Assembly: GCA_029262415.1 (NCBI GenBank)
Contig: JAJCZL010000048.1
Location: forward strand, 1-40,967
Length of the DNA stretch: 40,967 nucleotides
Direction: 5' to 3'
DNA from: Deltaproteobacteria bacterium
Lineage (GTDB): Bacteria; Desulfobacterota; Binatia; UBA1149; JAJCZL01
The position numbers and the translations under genes are program-made. The notes beneath the pieces are model-generated. The model made no database searches. It saw only the letters and a program-made list of their open reading frames with translations, and had not been told where the DNA came from. How positions within the stretch are numbered: the stretch's first letter is position 1; each line of letters opens with the position of its first letter. Of the stretch, positions 26,187 to 36,461 are shown one piece after another.

Positions 26187-28850
26187 ATGAGCAGAGCAAC
26201 CAAACCGGCCCTTTACCTCCTCGGCGACAGGCTGATCCAGTACCGCGTACCGGTCACCATCATTACGGCGATCTTTACAGCATTTTTCGGCTACCACATG
26301 TTGCAGCTGGAGATGATCACCAGTTTCGGGGATTTGCTGCCGCAGAGCCACGAATTCATCAAGATTCACAACAAGTATTCCAAGGATTTCGGCGGCGCTA
26401 ACAACATCATGATGATGGTTGAGGTCGACGATGGCGACATCTTCACCGTAGAGCGGCTTGGTCAGATTTATTTGATGACCGAAGAAATCGATAAGGTCTA
26501 CGGCGTAAACCACAACCAGATCGACTCGATCGGTCACCGTACCACGCGTCACCTTGCCGTTGCGGCAGGTGGGACGCTGCGGTCGGAGCCGGTGATGATC
26601 GGTATGCCGAGAACTCCGGACGAAGCGCAAGAGGTCCAGCGCATCGTTCACAACTCGGAGAATATCTACGGCATTCTCGTCTCGCTTGACGATAAAGCCG
26701 CGATCATCAGGGCGAACTTTATCGAGGGGCGTCTGGATTACAGACTGATATTCGACCAGATGAACGAACGCGTCATCAAGCCCTTCAAAGAGGGGTGGAT
26801 TGGCGCCGAACTCGATGACGTCGACCCGGATCGCAACGAGGTCTACGGGGTCGAGAAAGGCGTCGGGGTACTCGTCAAGCGCTTGTTCCCGGGTAGCGTG
26901 GCTGCTGCGGCCGGGCTTCAATCCGAGGACGTTATCGTCGCTATTGGTGAACGGACGATTTCCCACCGTTGGGAGATCTCCGACGAGGTTGCCAAAGCAG
27001 AGGGTGGCGCCCTCGAGATCAAGTACCTGCGTGATAAGAAGCCGGGCAGCGTGACCTTGACCGGTGGCGGTTCCGACATACAGATTTGGGCTGCCGGCGA
27101 ACCGCGCTTGTACGGCTGGGTCTATCACTTCTCGGGCGAGATCTTCTGGATCTTCCTTGCCGTGACTTTGTTCATGTGGATTCTGCTCTACCTGTACTTT
27201 CACGATTGGCGTGGCGCATTGCGCCCGACAATCACGGGAGTGCTCTCGGCGATCTGGGGCCTTGGGTTCATTCACCTGATCGGCTTTGCGTTGGATCCTC
27301 TGGCGTTGGTCATCCCGTTCTTTATTACTGCTCGCGCGGTCTCGCACTCGGTCCAGATGCACGACCGCTATTACGAAGAGTACTTCAAAAACGACTTCAA
27401 CAAGCACGAAGCGATCGTCGCCTCGTTTGCCGAGATGTTCGTACCGACGCTGTCGGGGATCATCACCGACGCGCTCGGCGTGCTCGTGATCATCCTGGTG
27501 CCGATCCTACTTCTCCAGAAGCTCGCTGTTACCGCGTCGTTCTGGATTATGTGCATCACGATCTCCGAGCTACTGCTCAACCCGATCGTCTACGACATGA
27601 TCGATCCTCCCGATGTAGAGGTCATTCATAAACGCCGCGACGGGATCTTCTACCGCACCGCGGCTGCGTTCGCCTCGGCTGCACTCAGTTCGAAGGGGCG
27701 GGTTCTAACCATCGTTTTCTGGTCGTTGTTGGTTGTGGTTTGCTCCACGCAGTGGAGCAAGTTGACGATCGGCGATCCGACCGCGGCGTCTCCGCTTCTC
27801 GACATCGATTCGCAGTACAACGCCTCTCATACGCGTATTCAAGGCAAATTCGGCGGCGTTGAACCGCTGATCGTTGTCGCCGAGGGCTACGACAAGAACG
27901 CGATGAAAGACCCGAAATCTCTGCAGACGATGGAGAAGTTCCAACGCTTCCTCGAGCGCGATTCGGGCGTCGGTTACAGTTTTTCGCTCGCCGACATTAT
28001 CCGCGCAGTAAACAGCGTGTTCCACGAACTGGAACCGAAGTGGGGAGTGATCCCGAACAACTGGGTGGACATTGGCGGGCTGTTCTTCATCTTCTTCTCC
28101 GGGTCGCCTCCGACCGAGACTGCGAAGTACGTATCCACCGATTACGCAACCGCGCACGTAACGTTCTTCTGTCGTGACCACAAAGGTGACAACATCGAAC
28201 GGATTATCGCGCGTAGCCGTACGTTCATCGACGAGAATCCGATGGAACAGGCCGACTTCAAGCTTGCGGGCGGCTTGATCGGTGTGCTCGCGGCTGCAAA
28301 CGAAGAGCTGCTCAAGAACGACGTTCTCGTTAATATGCTTGGATTCGGAACGATCTACATCGTGCTGATGTTTACCTACCGCTCGTTTGTCGCGGGTATC
28401 ATCATGCTTATGCCGCTGATTGTCTCGAACATTACGATTAACGCGTACATGGGCTGGCAGAACATGGGCATCAACGTGAACACGCTGCCGGTCATCACTG
28501 TCGGGGTCGGGTTCGGGATCGATTACGGCTTGTATTTGGTCAGTCGTACGATCGAGGTGTATTTCGAGCTTGAACAAGAGTACCGCGGCAAGCCGAACGA
28601 CGATCGGGTACAGATGGCGGTACACACCGCGATCACGACGGCCGGTAAGGCGACTACGTTCGTTTCAACGACGTTGATTATGTCGACCCTGTTCTGGACG
28701 GTATCCAAGATTCGCTTCGACGCCGAAATGGGCCTCTTGCTGGCGATCTGGATGACGGTAAGTTGGGCGGCTTCGCTGACCCTATTGCCGGTCGTCTTGA
28801 TGCTCGTCAAGCCGAGATTCATTCAGCGCCGTCCGGCAATTGATGCCTAA
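26187..28850 (+). CDS. RND/MMPL-superfamily exporter with PDZ domain in first periplasmic loop
   Basis: An 887-residue inner-membrane exporter with the two-fold RND build: helix 1 near residues 20-40, a large periplasmic loop, a helix bundle about 317-480, a second loop, and a second bundle to the end. The second half keeps the proton-relay type motif GVGFGIDYGLYLVSR; the first half has ITARAVSHSVQMHDRYYEE at the equivalent place. Unusually, residues about 215-295 form a PDZ domain (GVGVLVKRLFPGSVAAAAGL, then SEDVIVAIGERTISHRWEI). The substrate is unknown; related exporters move lipids or hydrophobic compounds. I chose the ATG at 26187, with ACAAGGA upstream, over a longer frame from 26139. 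It is co-transcribed with the Ycf48-like lipoprotein. Confidence 0.88.
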   Translation: MSRATKPALYLLGDRLIQYRVPVTIITAIFTAFFGYHMLQLEMITSFGDLLPQSHEFIKIHNKYSKDFGGANNIMMMVEVDDGDIFTVERLGQIYLMTEEIDKVYGVNHNQIDSIGHRTTRHLAVAAGGTLRSEPVMIGMPRTPDEAQEVQRIVHNSENIYGILVSLDDKAAIIRANFIEGRLDYRLIFDQMNERVIKPFKEGWIGAELDDVDPDRNEVYGVEKGVGVLVKRLFPGSVAAAAGLQSEDVIVAIGERTISHRWEISDEVAKAEGGALEIKYLRDKKPGSVTLTGGGSDIQIWAAGEPRLYGWVYHFSGEIFWIFLAVTLFMWILLYLYFHDWRGALRPTITGVLSAIWGLGFIHLIGFALDPLALVIPFFITARAVSHSVQMHDRYYEEYFKNDFNKHEAIVASFAEMFVPTLSGIITDALGVLVIILVPILLLQKLAVTASFWIMCITISELLLNPIVYDMIDPPDVEVIHKRRDGIFYRTAAAFASAALSSKGRVLTIVFWSLLVVVCSTQWSKLTIGDPTAASPLLDIDSQYNASHTRIQGKFGGVEPLIVVAEGYDKNAMKDPKSLQTMEKFQRFLERDSGVGYSFSLADIIRAVNSVFHELEPKWGVIPNNWVDIGGLFFIFFSGSPPTETAKYVSTDYATAHVTFFCRDHKGDNIERIIARSRTFIDENPMEQADFKLAGGLIGVLAAANEELLKNDVLVNMLGFGTIYIVLMFTYRSFVAGIIMLMPLIVSNITINAYMGWQNMGINVNTLPVITVGVGFGIDYGLYLVSRTIEVYFELEQEYRGKPNDDRVQMAVHTAITTAGKATTFVSTTLIMSTLFWTVSKIRFDAEMGLLLAIWMTVSWAASLTLLPVVLMLVKPRFIQRRPAIDA

Positions 28851-28879
28851 GGAGCACAGGTCTAGTCTGTAGGCAGTAG

Positions 28880-28913
28880 GGGCCGGATCGAATTCGATCC
28901 GGCCCTTGTTTTT
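28880..28913 (+). terminator. Intrinsic terminator or attenuator: perfect 26-bp palindrome plus T-run
   Basis: GGGCCGGATCGAA followed at once by its exact reverse complement (28880-28905), then TTGTTTTT (28906-28913). The stem and T-run fit a strong Rho-independent terminator for the exporter transcript. The T-run runs directly into GGAGAG (28914-28919), the ribosome binding site of the next gene, leaving no room for a separate promoter after it. The same perfect dyad in DNA could also be a regulator's operator. Confidence 0.85.
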
Positions 28914-28927
28914 GGAGAGCGCCAACT

Positions 28928-29890
28928 TTGATCAAGGCCGAACACCTTACGAAAGATTACGGACTCAACCGTGCTGTCGACGACGTATCTTTCCAGATCG
29001 GCAAGGGCGAGATCGTAGGACTGCTCGGACCCAACGGCTCGGGCAAAAGCACGATCATGCGCATGCTGACGGGGTTCTTCACCCCTACGGAGGGCACATG
29101 CAGCATCGCGGGCCGCGATATTCGAACCGATTCACTAGCGGCGCGAACCCACGTCGGATACCTCCCCGAGCGCGTTGCGCTTTACCCCGACATGAGCGTG
29201 CGTGGCTATCTCTCGTTTGTGGCTAGGGTGCGTGAGGTCGACGGACGGGTGGCGTCCTATGTCGACGATGCATTGCAGCGCTGCGGGCTGACCGACGTCC
29301 ACCGAAAACGGATCGGCAAGCTTTCGCGCGGTTACCGACAGCGCGTGGGCATCGCCCAGGCGATCGTGCACCGGCCCGACGTACTGATTCTGGACGAGCC
29401 GACCGTCGGCTTGGACCCGCGCCAGATCGTTGAGATTCGCTCTTTGATCCGCCACCTCGCGGGCGGCGTAACGATACTACTCTCTACCCACATCCTCCCC
29501 GAGGTAAGCCTGCTATGCCGACGTGTTCTCATTCTGGACCGCGGCAAGCTGATTGCGGAGGACACGGCCGAAGGCCTGGCCGCCAAGACTGCCGGTCGCG
29601 GAGAGGTTACCTTAGAACTCGAGGCGCCCGAGGATGTTGCCGTCCTGGCGATTTTAGCGTGCAAGGGCGTGCGCGGCGCCGAGGTTGACGGACGCGTTGA
29701 TGGACGCCTACGGATCACCGTTCGCACCGATCCGGCCACCGATGCTAAACCCGAGTTGGTCCGTGCCGCCGTCGAGAAAGGCTGGCCGGTCCACGAGGTC
29801 AGCCCGAAATTGTTGACTCTCGAAGATCTCTTCGTTGAGATCCTGGCGGACTCCGGCTCCGAACTCCCCTCGGCTGAGGAGCGCGGGTGA
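28928..29890 (+). CDS. ABC transporter ATP-binding protein (GldA-like)
   Basis: A 320-residue ABC ATPase: Walker A GPNGSGKST (residues 34-42), Q-loop region, signature LSRGYRQRVG near residue 132, Walker B VLILDEPTVGLD, and switch histidine in LSTHIL. The C-terminal 100 residues form an extra domain common in the ABC-2/Gld-type subfamily. It would drive the permease encoded next. The start is TTG with GGAGAG eight bases upstream; the ribosome binding site touches the T-run of the preceding terminator. Its stop overlaps the permease start (TGATG). The system resembles GldA-GldF-GldG of gliding bacteria, but such sets are widespread and the substrate is unknown. Confidence 0.9.
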   Translation: MIKAEHLTKDYGLNRAVDDVSFQIGKGEIVGLLGPNGSGKSTIMRMLTGFFTPTEGTCSIAGRDIRTDSLAARTHVGYLPERVALYPDMSVRGYLSFVARVREVDGRVASYVDDALQRCGLTDVHRKRIGKLSRGYRQRVGIAQAIVHRPDVLILDEPTVGLDPRQIVEIRSLIRHLAGGVTILLSTHILPEVSLLCRRVLILDRGKLIAEDTAEGLAAKTAGRGEVTLELEAPEDVAVLAILACKGVRGAEVDGRVDGRLRITVRTDPATDAKPELVRAAVEKGWPVHEVSPKLLTLEDLFVEILADSGSELPSAEERG

Positions 29891-30636
29891 TGGTCAGCTT
29901 CAGGGCGCTACTGTTCAAGGAGTTAAGGGCGTTCTTCGGTTCGCCGCTCGTGTACTTTGTGGGCGCGGTGTTTTTGGTGTTGTCCGGATACTATTTCTAC
30001 ACCGACCTAAGCGCCTTCATCACCTTCGGCTTCGGCGAGAGCATCCTCGAGCACCTTTGGCAGCGCTTGTACAAAGACGTCGTTCGGCTGGTGATCACGG
30101 TTGTCCCGCTGGTCACCATGCGGGTCTACGCCGAAGAGAAAGCGCTCGGCACCATCGAGCTTCTCTACACTGCACCGCTGCGCGATTCTGAGATCTTGGC
30201 GGCGAAGTTCGTGGCGTGTATGGCCGTGTTCGTGGTGATCATTGGGACGACCGTTACCTACCCGGTGATGCTGTATGCGATCCAGCCTTTCGACGTCAGC
30301 CAACTGCTTTCGATCTACCTCGGCCTTTTTCTGCTGGTTGCTATGCTGGTGTCGATCGGGGTCTTTCTATCATCGCTGACCGAAACCCAGCTGATCGCTG
30401 CGATGTTTACTTACGGCGTGATTCTCCTGCTTTGGAATCTCTCATGGAACGAGGCCGCGATTCCCACCGACTGGCTCGGCGCGGTCTCGCAGCTGTGTGC
30501 GTTCGACCACTTTGAGCCCTTCGCGCGTGGGGTGATCGACCTAAAGGACATCATGTACTTCGTTTGCACCACGCTGCTGATGTGGCACCTGACGATGCTG
30601 TCGATGGAAGCGCGCCAGTGGAGGGGACGGCGATGA
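29890..30636 (+). CDS. ABC-2 type permease (GldF-like)
   Basis: A 248-residue membrane protein with six hydrophobic helices. The first is preceded by KELRAFFGSPLVYFVGAVF, and the conserved ABC-2 segment RVYAEEKALGTIELLYTAPLRDSEILAAKF lies after helix two. It forms the membrane channel with the ATPase upstream. I chose the ATG at 29890 (TGATG overlap with the ATPase stop); a GTG one codon earlier is equally possible. It overlaps the next gene by four bases (ATGA). The partner genes and order match the Gld-type set. Confidence 0.88.
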   Translation: MVSFRALLFKELRAFFGSPLVYFVGAVFLVLSGYYFYTDLSAFITFGFGESILEHLWQRLYKDVVRLVITVVPLVTMRVYAEEKALGTIELLYTAPLRDSEILAAKFVACMAVFVVIIGTTVTYPVMLYAIQPFDVSQLLSIYLGLFLLVAMLVSIGVFLSSLTETQLIAAMFTYGVILLLWNLSWNEAAIPTDWLGAVSQLCAFDHFEPFARGVIDLKDIMYFVCTTLLMWHLTMLSMEARQWRGRR

Positions 30637-32015
30637 TTTCGACCTCCTCGCGTCGTACCTTCCAAGCTATAGCCTCCGGATTCGGGATGTTCGCCATGCT
30701 GGCGAGCCTGACCGCGCTCACCTACGTGCACGGGTTTCGTGCCGACTTCAGTACCGGCACGCGCTTTACGCTCTCGGATCACGCGCGCCAGGTTTTGCGC
30801 GACATCGCCGAGCCTATCCGCTTGACCGCGTTCATCCGCACCGAAGACGGCCGCAACCCGGTAATCAAAGACCTGCTTTGGCAGGCGCGTAACCAGAGCG
30901 ACAAGCTCAGCTACGAAATTGTAGACGTCAATAAGAACCCGGCACGGGCAACGCGGGTGGGAGTTACCGCCTACGGTGCGGTCGTCGTCGAGACGGCTAC
31001 TAGACGGCGCGACTTTACCAACCCTACTGAGACGCAGCTGATCTCGGCAATCCTCAATGTGACGCGTCCGCCCAAGCGGATCGGCGTGATCACCGGCCAT
31101 GGCGAGTGTGCCCTCGGCGACGTAAACCGCAGAACCGGATGCTCACAGCTGCGTACGGCCGTGTCGCAGGAGTCGTACAGGATCGATGAGTTGTCGCTGG
31201 CGACCTCGGATATTATCGCCGATGAAATCGACGTCGTACTTATTAACGGGCCGAAAAGCGACTTTCTTGATCCTGAACTGAAGGCCTTGCGTTCCTACCT
31301 CGACGCCGGCGGTAAGCTGGTGGTGCTCTTGGATCCATATGCGGCGTCGCGTTTGACCGCGCTGTTGCTCAAGTACGGCGTGGTCATGGGCGAGGACGTG
31401 GTCCTCGATCCGCAGAACCGCCTTGCCGACGGTGAGGCTATCTCGGCGGTACTCCCCGACGTGAACCGCTCCCACCTCGTCGCCGCCACGCTCAAGTCTC
31501 CACCAATGTTCTCCGGTATGCGTAGCGTCGCCGGTCGCGGTGTCGGCGAGGTAGCGAAACGCGTCGTCGTTGACTTGGTCCGTAGCGGTCCGCGCAGTTG
31601 GGCCGGCCACGACCCGGCGATTCTTGATGGCGCAGCACCGAAGTTCGTCGCGGGCCGCGACCTCAACGGACCATTCAGTGTAGCGCTCGAGGTTAGCCAG
31701 CCGGCCAATGATGGAGCCGCAGCTGTGCGTGGTACGACCACGCGTATCGTTGCGGTTGGCGACGCCGATTTCGCATCCAACCGATTTTTTGACTACCTCG
31801 GGAACAAAGACCTGTTGCTCAATACGATCAACTGGCTGGTGCGTGACGAACGCTTGATCGGCAATCGGCCCGAGGCGCAGCCGGGTGGCAGCAAGGTGCT
31901 CTTCATCAGCCAAGCCCAGGTGGTGGGTTTATTTTGGTGGTGCGTTCTCATCATCCCTGCCATGTATCTGGCGGTCGGCATCGCGGTACTTGCGTGGAGG
32001 CGCGTAGGCCCGTGA
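30633..32015 (+). CDS. GldG-like ABC auxiliary protein
   Basis: A 460-residue protein with one N-terminal helix (residues about 10-33), a large extracytoplasmic domain of the GldG/ABC_transp_aux type (TLSDHARQVLRDIAEPIRLTAF, VVVETATRRRDF, ITGHGE, DVVLINGPK, VVLLDPYA, VAVGDADFASNRFFDYLGN), and a C-terminal helix (about residues 430-455) ending in basic residues. In Gld-type systems it pairs with the permease outside the cytoplasm. It overlaps the permease gene by four bases and the DUF4340 gene by four bases (GTGA), so the four proteins are made together. Confidence 0.85.
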   Translation: MISTSSRRTFQAIASGFGMFAMLASLTALTYVHGFRADFSTGTRFTLSDHARQVLRDIAEPIRLTAFIRTEDGRNPVIKDLLWQARNQSDKLSYEIVDVNKNPARATRVGVTAYGAVVVETATRRRDFTNPTETQLISAILNVTRPPKRIGVITGHGECALGDVNRRTGCSQLRTAVSQESYRIDELSLATSDIIADEIDVVLINGPKSDFLDPELKALRSYLDAGGKLVVLLDPYAASRLTALLLKYGVVMGEDVVLDPQNRLADGEAISAVLPDVNRSHLVAATLKSPPMFSGMRSVAGRGVGEVAKRVVVDLVRSGPRSWAGHDPAILDGAAPKFVAGRDLNGPFSVALEVSQPANDGAAAVRGTTTRIVAVGDADFASNRFFDYLGNKDLLLNTINWLVRDERLIGNRPEAQPGGSKVLFISQAQVVGLFWWCVLIIPAMYLAVGIAVLAWRRVGP

Positions 32016-32554
32016 GCTGGAAACGAATCGCGGTGACTTATGCCGTCGCACTATCGATTGCAGGCTACCTCTACGTGCAAACCAGCGGCCGTGACGCCTC
32101 CGTCGAACCAGCAGTCACGACTCTCGCCCCATTGCTGCAGATCGTCCCTGGATTGATCGACACCATGACCATCAAGGGAGAGGTCGGCAGGGTGTTGCTG
32201 GAAAGGCGTGAGGGTCGCTGGCGCGTAGCCGAGCCCCAGGGCGCGGCAGTGACCAGCGATCTGATCGATGCGCTGCTCGAGACGCTGTCGCGGATTCCAC
32301 CCATCGAGGCGGTAGCCGCCGACGACGCCTCGGACGCCGAGTTCGGGCTCGGCGAGCCTTCTGTTGTGATCACCATGATGGCCGCCTCCGATCCGGTTGC
32401 GAGTATCCACCTCGGTGACCGCAGCCCTACGCGGACCGCCTTGTACGCCCGCGTTGATGGCGATCCTGCGGTCTACCTTTTGGGCCTGAATGCGGGCTAT
32501 TATGCCGATCTGATCCTCCAGGAGTTAGCAAAGGGGTCGGCTGAGGCGAATTAG
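32012..32554 (+). CDS. DUF4340-family membrane-anchored protein
   Basis: A 180-residue protein with a short N-terminal helix (AVTYAVALSIAGYLYV) and an extracytoplasmic part with the DUF4340 pattern: EVGRVLLERREGRWRVAEP, then SDLIDALLETLSRIPPIEAV, the FGLGEPSVVITM strand and GDRSPTRTALYARVDGDPAVYLL. It is shorter than many DUF4340 proteins, which may carry a second domain. DUF4340 genes commonly follow GldG-like genes. The GTG start overlaps the preceding stop by four bases. The dehydrogenase gene follows after 26 bases, so the transcript may continue into metabolic genes. Confidence 0.82.
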   Translation: MSWKRIAVTYAVALSIAGYLYVQTSGRDASVEPAVTTLAPLLQIVPGLIDTMTIKGEVGRVLLERREGRWRVAEPQGAAVTSDLIDALLETLSRIPPIEAVAADDASDAEFGLGEPSVVITMMAASDPVASIHLGDRSPTRTALYARVDGDPAVYLLGLNAGYYADLILQELAKGSAEAN

Positions 32555-32580
32555 GCCGAGTTCGGAAAGGCGACGAAACC

Positions 32581-33708
32581 ATGGATTTCGGATTTAACGA
32601 AGAACAAGAAGCCTTGCGCGACTCTTTCCACGAATTCTTAGCCGGTGAGGCCCCGATCGCGTATACGCGCGCGGTCGCTGAGCACGGGACTGCCACTTCG
32701 GCGGCATCCTCAACCTGGGATTCGTTTGCTCGGCTGGGCTGGCTCGGCCTCAACGTTCCCGAAGCCGACGGGGGCAGCGGCCTTGGTATGCTCGAGATGG
32801 TACTGTTGATGGAACAGGCCGGTGCTGTGGTATTAGCGGCGCCGCTGTTTTCTACGGCTTGTCTAGGTGTGCCCGCGATCCGTCGCTGTGGTACGCCCGA
32901 GCACAAGCAACGTCTGCTTGCTGCGATCGCGTCCGGACAGACGCGGGTTACCGCCGCATGGTGCGAAGACGACGGTGTCTGGGGTGCCGCGCCGACAACG
33001 GTTGCGTTACCCGAAGGCGACGGATTCAGAATTCATGGACGCAAGGTGTTTGTTCCTGACCTAGACGGTGCTGAGGCCGTGGTCGTTTGCGCACGAACCG
33101 AAACCGGCCGGACGTCCTTATACCTTGTTCCTGTAGGCGGCAGCGGAATCGAACAGCGCGAGATGAAAACCATCGACGCTACCCGCAGTCTTTTTGAGAT
33201 GACGATCGATACGATTGTCGGCGCGGATTGCTGTATGGCGCCCGCTGACGGTGACGTCGCGGCGGCCTCGGCGACGTTGCTCGCCGAAGCGCAGGTAACA
33301 CTGGCGGCAGAGATGGTCGGTGCGGCCGATGCGGCGCTGGGCATGAGCGTCGAGTATGCCAAGTTCCGCGAACAGTTCGGCAAGCCGATCGGTAGCTTTC
33401 AGGCAATACAACACAAGTGTGCCGACATGCGCGTGGTCTTGGAGAACGCGCGGTCGCTGGTCTACTACGCGGCGTGGAGCTTGGACCGCGCCGGTGCAGA
33501 CGCGAACACCGCGGCGGCAATGGCGAAAGGATACGCGGGCGAGGCTTGCGTCAAGGTCTGTCAGGATGCCGTTCAGGTGCACGGCGGTGTCGGTTTTACC
33601 TGGGAACACGACCTGCACCTTTACCTGAAGCGGGTGCGTGCCGATGCCGCTTCTTACGGCGATGCAACCCGCGCACGTGAGGCCGTCGCGAAAGCGATCG
33701 GGCTGTGA
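32581..33708 (+). CDS. Acyl-CoA dehydrogenase family protein (FadE-like)
   Basis: A 375-residue flavoprotein-type dehydrogenase with the family order: N-terminal helices (NEEQEALRDSFHEFL), middle beta domain, and C-terminal helical domain (KFREQFGKPIGSFQAIQHKCADM, then QVHGGVGFTWEHDLHLYLKR). The position that carries the catalytic glutamate in the YEGT motif of many members reads SYGDA here, so the usual base is missing. This occurs in FadE-type subunits that form alpha2-beta2 complexes, but no partner subunit is in the window. The likely reaction is alpha,beta-desaturation of an acyl-CoA. It starts at ATG with GGAAAGG upstream and overlaps the SDR gene start. Confidence 0.85.
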   Translation: MDFGFNEEQEALRDSFHEFLAGEAPIAYTRAVAEHGTATSAASSTWDSFARLGWLGLNVPEADGGSGLGMLEMVLLMEQAGAVVLAAPLFSTACLGVPAIRRCGTPEHKQRLLAAIASGQTRVTAAWCEDDGVWGAAPTTVALPEGDGFRIHGRKVFVPDLDGAEAVVVCARTETGRTSLYLVPVGGSGIEQREMKTIDATRSLFEMTIDTIVGADCCMAPADGDVAAASATLLAEAQVTLAAEMVGAADAALGMSVEYAKFREQFGKPIGSFQAIQHKCADMRVVLENARSLVYYAAWSLDRAGADANTAAAMAKGYAGEACVKVCQDAVQVHGGVGFTWEHDLHLYLKRVRADAASYGDATRAREAVAKAIGL

Positions 33709-34484
33709 TGATAGAAGCCGACGTGAGGTCCGCTGAGCCCCGTGTAGCGGTGGTCACCGGTGCAGGAGCCGGCATAGGTAGGGCGACCGCACAGTTGCTC
33801 GGTGAGCGTGGATGGACGGTTGCGGTCTGGGATCTTGACGAAGCTGCGGCGCGTGCGTGTGCAGGATCGATTCGACGCGACGGCGGCAATGCTGCGGCGT
33901 TCTGTTGTGATATTTCCGACCGCGCCGGTGTCGAGGCCGCGGCCACGGCGACCCGTGAGAGTCTCGGCGCCGTCTACGCCTTGGTCAATAACGCCGGCAC
34001 CGACCGGATGGGGATCTTTGCCGACAGCGACCCGGAGGATTGGCGTTTCGTTATCGACGTAAACCTTCTCGGCACACTCCACGTCACCCAAGTCGTCATG
34101 CGCGATCTTCTCGCGCGTGGGTCGGGCCGTATTGTAAGCGTAAGTTCTGATGCCGCGCGTGTCGGCTCGACCGGCGAAGCCGTGTACGCGGCGACAAAAG
34201 CCGGCGTACTCGGATTCACCAAGACCCTTGCGCGCGAACTGGCACGCAGTAGCGTCACCGTGAATGCAGTATGTCCGGGGCCCACCGACACCGATCTTCT
34301 GGAAAACGTACGGCGCGGCCCGACCGGAGATAAGATCATCGCGGGCATGATCCGCGCCGTCCCTCTCGGCCGGATTGCCGATCCCCGTGATATCGCGGGC
34401 GCGATCGCGTATTTTCTGTCCGACGAAGCCGCCTATGTAACCGGACAGACCCTGTCGGTGTCCGGTGGCCTGACCATGTCTTAG
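33708..34484 (+). CDS. Short-chain dehydrogenase/reductase (SDR)
   Basis: A 258-residue classical SDR: NAD(P) motif G18-A-G-A-G-I-G24, N94-N-A-G97, and catalytic Y160-x-x-x-K164 (YAATK) with serine 146/147 upstream. WDLDE after strand two suggests NAD. The C-terminal PLGRIADPRDIAGAIAYFLSD and GQTLSVSGG are standard for 3-oxoacyl reductase or 3-hydroxyacyl-CoA dehydrogenase-like members. Placed between an acyl-CoA dehydrogenase and an acyl-CoA synthetase gene, it may act on a hydroxyacyl-CoA, but the substrate is unproved. The ATG overlaps the dehydrogenase stop by one base (TGATG). The next gene follows after nine bases. Confidence 0.9.
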   Translation: MIEADVRSAEPRVAVVTGAGAGIGRATAQLLGERGWTVAVWDLDEAAARACAGSIRRDGGNAAAFCCDISDRAGVEAAATATRESLGAVYALVNNAGTDRMGIFADSDPEDWRFVIDVNLLGTLHVTQVVMRDLLARGSGRIVSVSSDAARVGSTGEAVYAATKAGVLGFTKTLARELARSSVTVNAVCPGPTDTDLLENVRRGPTGDKIIAGMIRAVPLGRIADPRDIAGAIAYFLSDEAAYVTGQTLSVSGGLTMS

Positions 34485-34493
34485 GAGAGCATC

Positions 34494-36446
<1,953 letters not shown>

Positions 36447-36461
36447 GGAGGACCGGAGCGG

